Below, in pieces: positions 53,369-60,644 of a stretch of DNA of 64,000 nucleotides; position 1 is the first letter of the stretch, and each line of letters opens with the position of its first letter. The notes under the pieces were generated by a model. It was not told the DNA's origin and searched no databases. It saw only the letters and a program-made list of their open reading frames with translations. The stretch lies in NCBI RefSeq assembly GCF_000178855.1, contig NZ_ADVG01000002.1, positions 1,488,001 through 1,552,000 on the forward strand, in the 5' to 3' direction. Source of the stretch: Ktedonobacter racemifer DSM 44963 (GTDB lineage: Bacteria; Chloroflexota; Ktedonobacteria; Ktedonobacterales; Ktedonobacteraceae). Made by a program: the position numbers and the translations under genes.

Positions 53369-54838
53369 ATGCAAATAGAACACGAACTCTCGACAAAGCA
53401 GGCACCAGAGCAGGACAACGCGGCGCAAGCGCCCACCGGCCTGGGCCGGGCGCGTCTCGCCCTGGCTATTTCAGCAGGGAAACTGGCAAGCGCGTCTGGG
53501 CGCCTGTTGCGTATCGGCGGTGGCACCAGCCTCCCTGGTATGGTCGCGCGCCGTATTGATCCTAATGTATTAAAAGAAGTAGTTGGCGCCAGCAGCGCTA
53601 AGAAGATTGTGATTACGGGTAGTAATGGTAAGACGACGACGGCACGCATGACTGCCGCCCTGGCTAGCTCCAATGGGCAGCGCGTCTCTCAGAACCGCAC
53701 TGGCTCGAACCTGCTGCAAGGTGTTACATCGGTCGCCGTCAATTTCGCCGACATCTTCGGGCGCCTGGATAGCGATGTCCTCCTCTTTGAGATCGATGAG
53801 GGGACCATTCCCGCAGCGGTCCCCGAAATTCAGCCCGACGTGGTGATTATTACCAATCTCTTCCGCGATCAGCTTGACCGCTATGGCGAGATGTATTCCG
53901 TCGCCAATGCGCTCAACAAGATGCTTGAGAATCTGCCGGAGACCTCGACGATCCTGCTCAACGGCAATGATCCCCAGGTCGCCAACTTCGCGCTCAACTC
54001 CAAGGCTCGCCGCCTCTACTTTGGCCTGGAGACCAAAGAGGTTGGCACGCCCGTGCCTGAGCAGTCAGCCGACATCATTCGCTGTATCCACTGCGATAGC
54101 GACCTGGCGTACGAGGTTGCCTACCTCTCCCACCTGGGCCTCTACCGCTGTCCCACCTGCGGCTATACCCTGCCCCAACTCGACTTCGCGGTCACATCCG
54201 CACGCCTGGCTGAAGATGGCGAAGGTCCCTCACAGGTGACGATGCGCACCCCCCTGGGTGAACTGGAGTTCGCGGTGCCGCTACCTGGTATCCATAACGT
54301 CTATAATGCCGCCGCCGCTATCGGCGCCGCCTTTGCTACGGAGTTCGCAATTGAGAAAGCCACGCAAGCCTTCTCGACCCTGCGTCCGGCCTTTGGTCGC
54401 CTGGAGAAGATTCAGGCTGGCGATAAGAACATCTACCTCTCCTTCGTCAAGAATCCAACCTCCTTCAACCTGATCATGCGCTTGATCGCCAAGCATAGTG
54501 GCAAGAAGCATATGCTCTTCTCGATGAGCCATACCGTGGTTGATGGGCAGGACTTTGCCTGGCTCTGGGACTGCGATATTGAAGAGATCGTGCCCGATGT
54601 CCTTGATGCCATCTGCTGTGGCAATAAGGCCGAGGAGCTGGCGCTGCGCTTGAAGTATGCCGAGTTCTCTCCCAGTAAGATCTCTGTCATCCATGAATAC
54701 GAGGGTGCCTTAGAGGCTGCATTGAAAAATGTCGAACCGGGTGGCTCCCTATATATCCTAAGCGGCTATACACCAACACAGGAACTGCGTAAAATAATGC
54801 AGAAACACGGTTGGGTCAAACACTACTGGGAGGAGTAA
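53369..54838 (+). CDS. murT: Lipid II isoglutaminyl synthase, MurT subunit
   Basis: About 489 residues from the ATG at 53369 (other in-frame ATGs at 53240 and 53339 are possible). A Mur ligase: ATP loop VITGSNGKTTTARM, central domain, and the MurT-specific zinc ribbon insert (CIHCDSDLAYEVAYLSHLGL then YRCPTCGY). C-terminal DUF1727 domain at about 340-480. MurT activates D-Glu2 of lipid II for amidation with ammonia from GatD. Together they make D-isoglutamine, the Gram-positive type of wall stem. gatD follows after six bases. Confidence 0.94.
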   Translation: MQIEHELSTKQAPEQDNAAQAPTGLGRARLALAISAGKLASASGRLLRIGGGTSLPGMVARRIDPNVLKEVVGASSAKKIVITGSNGKTTTARMTAALASSNGQRVSQNRTGSNLLQGVTSVAVNFADIFGRLDSDVLLFEIDEGTIPAAVPEIQPDVVIITNLFRDQLDRYGEMYSVANALNKMLENLPETSTILLNGNDPQVANFALNSKARRLYFGLETKEVGTPVPEQSADIIRCIHCDSDLAYEVAYLSHLGLYRCPTCGYTLPQLDFAVTSARLAEDGEGPSQVTMRTPLGELEFAVPLPGIHNVYNAAAAIGAAFATEFAIEKATQAFSTLRPAFGRLEKIQAGDKNIYLSFVKNPTSFNLIMRLIAKHSGKKHMLFSMSHTVVDGQDFAWLWDCDIEEIVPDVLDAICCGNKAEELALRLKYAEFSPSKISVIHEYEGALEAALKNVEPGGSLYILSGYTPTQELRKIMQKHGWVKHYWEE

Positions 54839-54844
54839 ATTAAC

Positions 54845-55648
54845 ATGAGCGAGCAGACATCAGATTCACGCATGGTTATTAAGATCGCCCACCTCTATCC
54901 AACCTTGATGTGCGTGGCCGCCGACCGTGGAAACCTCTTCTCGATTGAGAAGCGCAGCAAATGGCGCGGCATCTCGGTCGAGGTCGATCCCGTATACGTC
55001 AAACAGACGCCTGACTTTACCCAATATGATATGATCCTTTTCCATGGCGGCGCCGACCGCGAGATGGAGATTGCCTCCAAGGACATTCAGGAGAAGGCCC
55101 CCTCCCTGCGCGAGGCCGCCGAGGCTGGAACTGCCTTCCTGGCAGTCTGCGCGGGCTATCAGTTGCTGGGCCATAGCTATAAGAGCGTCCATGGTCCCGA
55201 GCTGAAGGGGGCAGGGGTCCTCGATCTACATACCGAGGGCGACCCCGAACGCTTCATGACGCACATGGCGCTTGAATGCGACCTGGGTTCCCTGGGCAAA
55301 CAGATCCTGGTTGGCTATGAGAACCACAGCGGACGCACCTACTTGGGACCCAAGGCCAAGCCCCTGGGTAAGGTTGTTTCGGGCTGGGGCAATAATGGAA
55401 AAGACGGTTTCGAGGGTGCAAACTATAATAATGTGTATGGCACCTACCTGCATGGCCCTCTGCTGCCGAAGAATCCCTGGTTCACCGATTTCCTGATCAT
55501 GAAGGCGCTGGAGCGCCGCTACGGCAAGGTGGACCTGGCCCCGCTCAGCGATGAGACCGAACTGGCTGCTCACGCCGCCGCATATAAGCTGGCGATGGAG
55601 TTTAAGGGAACTGTCTCGGCCATCGAGGCAACTGGCTGGCGCAGGTAA
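54845..55648 (+). CDS. gatD: Lipid II isoglutaminyl synthase, GatD glutaminase subunit
   Basis: 267 residues. Class I glutamine amidotransferase fold (CobB/CobQ-like): nucleophile Cys102 in FLAVCAGYQLLGHSY, DMILFHGGADREM loop, and His in YGTYLHGPLLPKNPW. It supplies ammonia to MurT. Family GatDs use a Cys-His pair without the usual Glu. It is located six bases after murT with no hairpin between, so the two are one transcript. Confidence 0.94.
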   Translation: MSEQTSDSRMVIKIAHLYPTLMCVAADRGNLFSIEKRSKWRGISVEVDPVYVKQTPDFTQYDMILFHGGADREMEIASKDIQEKAPSLREAAEAGTAFLAVCAGYQLLGHSYKSVHGPELKGAGVLDLHTEGDPERFMTHMALECDLGSLGKQILVGYENHSGRTYLGPKAKPLGKVVSGWGNNGKDGFEGANYNNVYGTYLHGPLLPKNPWFTDFLIMKALERRYGKVDLAPLSDETELAAHAAAYKLAMEFKGTVSAIEATGWRR

Positions 55649-55676
55649 CCAGTTGAACTGGAAGCAGAAAGTGCAA

Positions 55677-55749
55677 GACGACGCTGCTAAAGCACGCGTC
55701 TACATATCATGGTACGTCATATGTAGACGCGTGCTTTAGCAGCGTCGTC
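55677..55749. terminator. Long perfect hairpin (31-bp stem)
   Basis: Arms 55677-55707 and 55719-55749 with an 11-base loop, 28 bases after gatD. Confidence 0.8.
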
Positions 55750-55799
55750 CTGCCATTCCTGCACATCATTCCAGCATAATGCAAGAAAGGGATTTTCTC

Positions 55800-56636
55800 A
55801 TGCCAGCCGCCAGGCGCACACTGTTGCTTACGTGCGTACTCACGCTGCTGGGCAGCCTCCTGATGGCCTGCTCAGCGCTGCCCAATATCAGCGTGAATGG
55901 GACACCTATCACCAATTCGCAGAACTCGGCGAATGGTTCGGACCAACAACTCAATGTCTGGCAAACAGTCTCGCCTGGCATAGAGCTGCGCTACGAACGC
56001 TGGAAGGGTCCCAGCAACAACGAAGATACGATGGTCATCGTACGCATGAATCCAGTCCAGATTCATCTCAGCGTGCATTACCAGCCAACGCAGCCACTCT
56101 CTGTGCGCGAGTGGACCAAGGAGACTGGCGCACACGTGCTAATCAATGGCGGCTACTTTGATAATAACAATCACCCTACGGGGCTGCTTGTTAGCAACGG
56201 CGAGGCACATGGCCAATCGTATAGCGCCTTCGGCGGCATGCTCTCCGTCGATAGCCAGGGAAACATTCGCCTGCGCTCGCTGAGTGCGCATCCCTATGAT
56301 CCCGACAACGAACAGCTTCAGCAAGCCACGCAGTCCTCGCCAATGATGATTGAGAATGGACAGCGCACCCAGTTTAACGCGAATGGAGCGACCGAGCGCC
56401 GCACCATTGTGGCCCAGGATAAACAGGGGCGCCTACTCTTTATCATCAGCTCAGGGGTATCGTTCTCGCTGGACGAGACAGCAGACCTGCTGGCCTCGTC
56501 GGACCTCTCGCTCCAGACAGCACTCAACCTGGATGGAGGTGCCTCCACCGGCATCTACGTCAAGGATAGCGCCAATAATGAGAAGGTCACCATCGATGCA
56601 ATAACCGCCCTTCCCATCGTCGTCGCAGTCAAATAG
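55800..56636 (+). CDS. Phosphodiester glycosidase (NAGPA/DUF2233) lipoprotein
   Basis: About 278 residues from the ATG at 55800 (AAAGGGA upstream). Signal peptide with lipobox LLMAC (cleavage before the Cys), so it is a surface lipoprotein. The NAGPA domain covers about 80-275: VLINGGYFDNNNHPTGLLVS, FSSD-like SAFGGMLSV, and LNLDGGASTGIYV near the end, all characteristic. Eukaryotic NAGPA uncovers mannose-6-phosphate; bacterial members split phosphodiester-linked sugars, likely in wall polymers. Its place after MurT/GatD fits a wall role. Confidence 0.88.
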   Translation: MPAARRTLLLTCVLTLLGSLLMACSALPNISVNGTPITNSQNSANGSDQQLNVWQTVSPGIELRYERWKGPSNNEDTMVIVRMNPVQIHLSVHYQPTQPLSVREWTKETGAHVLINGGYFDNNNHPTGLLVSNGEAHGQSYSAFGGMLSVDSQGNIRLRSLSAHPYDPDNEQLQQATQSSPMMIENGQRTQFNANGATERRTIVAQDKQGRLLFIISSGVSFSLDETADLLASSDLSLQTALNLDGGASTGIYVKDSANNEKVTIDAITALPIVVAVK

Positions 56637-56637
56637 G

Positions 56638-56689
56638 TATAAAAAGAAACAGGGGCTTGTCGCAAGGCAAGCCCCTGTTTCTTTTTATA
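56638..56689. terminator. Perfect hairpin (22-bp stem)
   Basis: Arms 56638-56659 and 56668-56689 with loop TCGCAAGG; A/T-rich foot (TATAAAAAG / CTTTTTATA) makes it work as a two-way intrinsic terminator. It begins two bases after the glycosidase stop. Confidence 0.85.
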
Positions 56690-56695
56690 GGGAGA

Positions 56696-56751
56696 AGGAA
56701 TTTGGGAACACCCCAAACCCCGCCAGAGGCGCTGCCCCTGGACCCCGTTTT
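56696..56751 (-). repeat. Dispersed ~55-bp repeat, copy 2
   Basis: Inverse copy of 5513-5567, including GGGGTCCAGGGGCAGCGCCT and GGCGGGGTTTGGGGTGTT read on the minus strand. It lies just beyond the hairpin in the gap between convergent genes. Confidence 0.8.
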
Positions 56752-56775
56752 GCGACATCTTGCATACCAGGTTAA

Positions 56776-58512
56776 TTATAGTTGCATCAGAACTTGTTGA
56801 ATCTCGTTCAGTGCTTCACTCAATGAAACGATTTGGCTCTCCTGGCTTGTGCGGACCTTCAGCTCCACGCCTCCCTGTTTGAGGGAGCGCTTGCTGACGA
56901 CGACGCGTAGCGGTAGGCCTAGCAGGTCGGCATCGTTAAACTTGATGCCCGCCGATTCGTGCCTATCATCGAAGAGTACCTCGACGCCTGCCGCGCAGAG
57001 ATCGGCATAGAGCTGTTCGGCCGCGCGACCGATCTCCTCTTTCACCAGATCAATTCCCACCAGCGAGACGGCATATGGCGCGACCGCCAGCGGCCAGGTT
57101 AGGCCTCGCGCATCATGCTGCTGCTCGACAATGCAGGCCAGCAGGCGCGAGATACCAATGCCATACGAGGCCATGATCAGCGGCTGTGTGCGCCCCTCGG
57201 CATCCAGGAAGGTAGCATTAAAGAGGTCGGAATAGATGGTGCCAAGCTTGAAGATATGCCCCAGTTCACAGCCACGCAGGGCATGCAAGCGTCCACCACA
57301 ACGTACACAGGCGGCCCCCTCATAGGCTGAGGCAATATCCGCCCAGGTATCAACGCGGAAATCACGCGGATAGTTGACGTTCTTGAGGTGATGCTCGGCG
57401 CGATTAGCTCCGGCGACAAAATTGTTGCCTGAACGAAGGGAGTGATCGGCGACGATCAGTAGGGCCTTGTTCTCGCCCAGGGGTGAGGCATAGCCCGCGA
57501 CGATGCCCGCACGTTCCAGCTCTTCCCCCGTTGCCAGGCGCAAATCAGTGGCGTTGAGACCCCGCTTTGTGATGACATTGGTCAGCTTGATCTCATTGAT
57601 CTCCAGGTCACCGCGCACCACGGCCATTACCAACTGCCCACCTGCTCTATAGCAGACCACCTTCATGGTCTCGTCCTCGGATATGCTCAGGAAATCCGCC
57701 AGGTCGCTGATCGACTTGCAGTTCGGCGTGTAGACCTCCTCCAGTGTCTGCTCCTCTGCGGAGACACGCTCCGGGCGCACGAACTCGGCCTTTTCGACGT
57801 TGGCGGCGTAGCCACAACCAGTGCAGCGCAGAATAGTGTCTTCTCCCGCCTCAGTCAGGGCGATAAACTCCAGCGATTCCTTGCCTCCGATAGCGCCGCT
57901 ATCGGCCTCGACGACGATAAAATCCAGGCCACAGCGTGCAAAGATACGGCAATAGGCCTCGCGCACGAGTTCAAAGTTGGCGTTCAAGCCCTCTTCGTCG
58001 GCGTCAAAGCTATAGAGGTCCTTCATGAGAAACTCGCGCAGGCGCAAAAGACCTCCACGCGCACGCGGCTCGTCGCGGAACTTGCGCTGAACCTGGAAGA
58101 CCAGGCGCGGCAGATCTCGATAGCTACGAATAAACTCTTGTGCCAGGAGAGTGCAGATCTCTTCGTGCGTCGGCCCCAGGACAAGCTCGCGCTCGCGGCG
58201 ATCATGCAGGCTAAAGAGGACCGGGCCATACCCCTCCGCTCGACTGGCCTTCCCCGACTGCGGCCTGGCCTCCCAGATCTCGCGCGGTTGTAGCACAGGC
58301 ATCGAGACCTCCTGACCTCCTATCCTCTCCATCTCTGCGCGTATTATCTCTGTGAGCTTGCGCATAACACGCTCGCCCAGTGGTAGCATGCTATACACAC
58401 CAGAGGTAAGCTGGCGTACAAAGCCACCCCGGGTTAATAGATCCAGGTTCGTACTCTCAACATCATGTGCACGCTCGCGCAGCGTTCCCCCCAAAAGCTG
58501 TGAATAACGCAT
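56776..58512 (-). CDS. proS: Prolyl-tRNA synthetase, bacterial type
   Basis: 578 residues, class II synthetase of the bacterial (type I) form. Motif 1 region LTSGVYSMLPLGERVMRKL, motif 2 FRDEPRARGGLLRLREFLMK and motif 3 YGIGISRLLACIVEQ. An editing (INS) domain of about 180 residues is inserted between motifs 2 and 3, including a Cys pair (CTGCGYA) and KVVCYRAGGQLVMAVVRGDL. It charges tRNA-Pro and hydrolyses Ala-tRNA-Pro. TAGGAGAG precedes the ATG. Second prolyl synthetase in the window: it lies downstream of the archaeal-type gene, separated by a 27-bp hairpin. Confidence 0.95.
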   Translation of the reverse strand: MRYSQLLGGTLRERAHDVESTNLDLLTRGGFVRQLTSGVYSMLPLGERVMRKLTEIIRAEMERIGGQEVSMPVLQPREIWEARPQSGKASRAEGYGPVLFSLHDRRERELVLGPTHEEICTLLAQEFIRSYRDLPRLVFQVQRKFRDEPRARGGLLRLREFLMKDLYSFDADEEGLNANFELVREAYCRIFARCGLDFIVVEADSGAIGGKESLEFIALTEAGEDTILRCTGCGYAANVEKAEFVRPERVSAEEQTLEEVYTPNCKSISDLADFLSISEDETMKVVCYRAGGQLVMAVVRGDLEINEIKLTNVITKRGLNATDLRLATGEELERAGIVAGYASPLGENKALLIVADHSLRSGNNFVAGANRAEHHLKNVNYPRDFRVDTWADIASAYEGAACVRCGGRLHALRGCELGHIFKLGTIYSDLFNATFLDAEGRTQPLIMASYGIGISRLLACIVEQQHDARGLTWPLAVAPYAVSLVGIDLVKEEIGRAAEQLYADLCAAGVEVLFDDRHESAGIKFNDADLLGLPLRVVVSKRSLKQGGVELKVRTSQESQIVSLSEALNEIQQVLMQL

Positions 58513-58537
58513 AATTTCTCTCCTAGTCCAAATTCGT

Positions 58538-58593
58538 TCTGAAGATTGAAGGCCCTGGTTGCCCTAGGGCAACCAGGGCCTTCAATCTTCAGA
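58538..58593. terminator. Long perfect hairpin (27-bp stem) between the two proS genes
   Basis: Arms 58538-58564 and 58567-58593; it lies between the end of the archaeal-type proS and the start of the bacterial-type one, so the two are probably separately expressed. Confidence 0.8.
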
Positions 58594-58598
58594 GCATA

Positions 58599-60050
58599 TT
58601 AATACGCGCGGGCGAAGATGGCTTCGCAGGTGGCGGGCTTGCCAGTGTAGATACACTTGCCCTTGACGCCGCCCTCGGGCTGGTCAAAGGGGATGACACG
58701 AATGGTGGCCTTGGTCTCGTCCTTGATGGCCTGCTCGGCGGCGCTATCCTCGGCCCACTTGACGCGCACAAAGCCGCGCTTCTCGGCGATGATGCGCTTA
58801 AACTCCTCGTAGTCCTCGGTATAGTGCGTGTTCTTCTCGCGATGCTCCAGGGCACGCTGGTAGAGTGCCTTCTGGATCTCATCCAACTTCTCGGGCAGGC
58901 GGGTCTCCAGGTTGTCGATAGAGACGAACTCCTTTGAACGATCAAGACGGCTGACCAGCACGACGTTGTTGTTCTGCACGTCGCGGGGGCCAATCTCCAG
59001 GCGCAGGGGAACACCGCGCATCTCCCACTCGTTGTACTTCCAGCCCGGGGTGTTATCGCTATCGTCCACCTTGACACGTACCTTACCCTTGAGCATCTTC
59101 TGCAAGCGTTCGACGGCCTCGAAGACAACGGCGCGGTCCTGGTCCTTACGCCAGATAGGAACGATAACGACCTGGAACGGTGCCAGGCGCGGCGGCAGAA
59201 TCAAGCCAGACGGGTCGCCATGCACCATGATGATGCCACCGATCATACGTGTGCTCAGGCCCCAGCTTGTGGTGGCGCAGTATTTGCGCTCGCCGTCGGC
59301 GTCCAGGAACTGAATGTCGAAGCTTTTGGCGAAATTCTGCCCCAGGTTGTGGCTGGTCGCGGACTGCAAGGCCTTGCCATCGCCCATCAGGGCCTCAATG
59401 GAGTATGTGCGCAGGGCACCGGCGAACTTCTCATTCTCGGTCTTACGGCCCGGAATCACGGGGATAGCCGCCTCGTTCTCGGCAAAGTCGCGGTAGACCT
59501 CCAGCATCATGCGCGTGCGCTCCTCGGCCTCTTCCAGAGTGCGGTGCGCGGTATGGCCCTCCTGCCAGAGGAACTCGGAGGTGCGTAGGAAGAGGGTCGT
59601 GCGTTTCTCCCAGCGCATCACGTTGTTCCACTGGTTGATGAGCAGCGGCAGGTCACGATAGCTCTGCACCCAACGGGAGTAGCTATGCCCGATGATCGTC
59701 TCGCTGGTCGGGCGAATCGCCAGGGGTTCCTCCAGTTCTTCGCCGCCGCCGCGCGTCACCCAGGCCAGTTCGGGGGCGAAGCCCTCGACATGCTCGGCCT
59801 CTTTCTCCAGGAAGCTGCGCGGGATGAGCAGGGGAAAGTAAGCGTTCATGACGCCGGTATCTTTAAAACGCTGGTCCAGCAGCGACTGAATATGCTCCCA
59901 GAGCGCGTACCCATAGGGGCGAATAATCATACAACCGCGCACAGGCGCGTAGTCCGCTAGCTCCGCCTTGCGTACAATTTGGTTATACCAGGCAGAGAAA
60001 TCATCCTCTTGATCGACAAGTTCTTCGACAAACTTTTCCTTCTGGCTCAT
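58599..60050 (-). CDS. proS: Prolyl-tRNA synthetase, archaeal/eukaryotic type
   Basis: About 483 residues from the ATG at 60050 (GAGAGGGGATGCT upstream; the frame is open further). Motifs of the type-3 ProRS: EELVDQEDDFSAWYNQIVRK start, PTSETIIGHSYSRWVQSYRD, FLRTSEFLWQEGHTAHRTLE and SWGLSTRMIGGIIMVHGD; no INS editing domain; C-terminal anticodon domain plus zinc-like tail ending IFARAY. Its leader is a T-box that reads a proline codon. It is thus the form induced by proline starvation, while the bacterial-type copy downstream may be the housekeeping one. Confidence 0.95.
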   Translation of the reverse strand: MSQKEKFVEELVDQEDDFSAWYNQIVRKAELADYAPVRGCMIIRPYGYALWEHIQSLLDQRFKDTGVMNAYFPLLIPRSFLEKEAEHVEGFAPELAWVTRGGGEELEEPLAIRPTSETIIGHSYSRWVQSYRDLPLLINQWNNVMRWEKRTTLFLRTSEFLWQEGHTAHRTLEEAEERTRMMLEVYRDFAENEAAIPVIPGRKTENEKFAGALRTYSIEALMGDGKALQSATSHNLGQNFAKSFDIQFLDADGERKYCATTSWGLSTRMIGGIIMVHGDPSGLILPPRLAPFQVVIVPIWRKDQDRAVVFEAVERLQKMLKGKVRVKVDDSDNTPGWKYNEWEMRGVPLRLEIGPRDVQNNNVVLVSRLDRSKEFVSIDNLETRLPEKLDEIQKALYQRALEHREKNTHYTEDYEEFKRIIAEKRGFVRVKWAEDSAAEQAIKDETKATIRVIPFDQPEGGVKGKCIYTGKPATCEAIFARAY

Positions 60051-60079
60051 AGCATCCCCTCTCGGCGTCCAAATCCCAA

Positions 60080-60390
60080 GAATAAAGACAATAAAAAAAC
60101 TCGCCCTAGATAAGGACGAGGTTATTGGCCCGTGGTACCACCTTATTTGAAATATGTCTCGCGGCACATCTCCACTCTGACGGTCGCTGTTGAACCGCCC
60201 CTTCCAGTATAACGGTGAAGGACTCCGGTCAGTTTATCACTGACGCTCCCAGGTGGGTTCGACGAGGCATCTCTACCGACTTTCACTCTCTCGGCTCGCT
60301 GCTAGAGTACACCGACACGCCTACTGATCCTGATCAGCGCGTTCGCTCTTTGATTTTGTGCTCTTTAGTTTTGTATAGGGTCAAGCATAC
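60080..60390 (-). promoter_or_regulatory. T-box riboswitch (proline) of the archaeal-type proS
   Basis: On the minus strand the conserved T-box AAGGTGGTACCACGGG appears at about 60131-60146, followed by an intrinsic terminator (CTCGTCC ... GGGCGAG then seven T's, 60093-60120). In the upstream Stem I region the pattern GAA-CCC-A (CCC at 60255-60257) fits the specifier position and is a Pro codon. Uncharged tRNA-Pro should favour the antiterminator and increase expression. Secondary structure was judged by eye. Confidence 0.9.
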
Positions 60391-60423
60391 ACAATTCATT
60401 CTCCCCTGTCAAGCGCAATAGCG

Positions 60424-60494
60424 TTAATATTGAGTGAGGTGGTGTCGATTGACGGCCTGCGGCCGTCAATCGACACCACCTCACTCAATATTAA
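60424..60494. terminator. Long perfect hairpin (34-bp stem)
   Basis: Arms 60424-60457 and 60461-60494 with a TGC loop; apex GGCCTGCGGCC. It lies upstream of the T-box and of the divergent kinase gene, where no gene end is present. Confidence 0.75.
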
Positions 60495-60644
60495 GAATGT
60501 GAGTTTTCGTTTGTTATCTACGCATAATAGATAGCTATAGTAAGATGCACAACTGCATCCCTTTCTTTTACGCTAAGTACATATCTGCTATAATAAACGC
60601 GAATTGAGATAGTTAAATTTTATCTATTAACTGGATGTAAGAGC

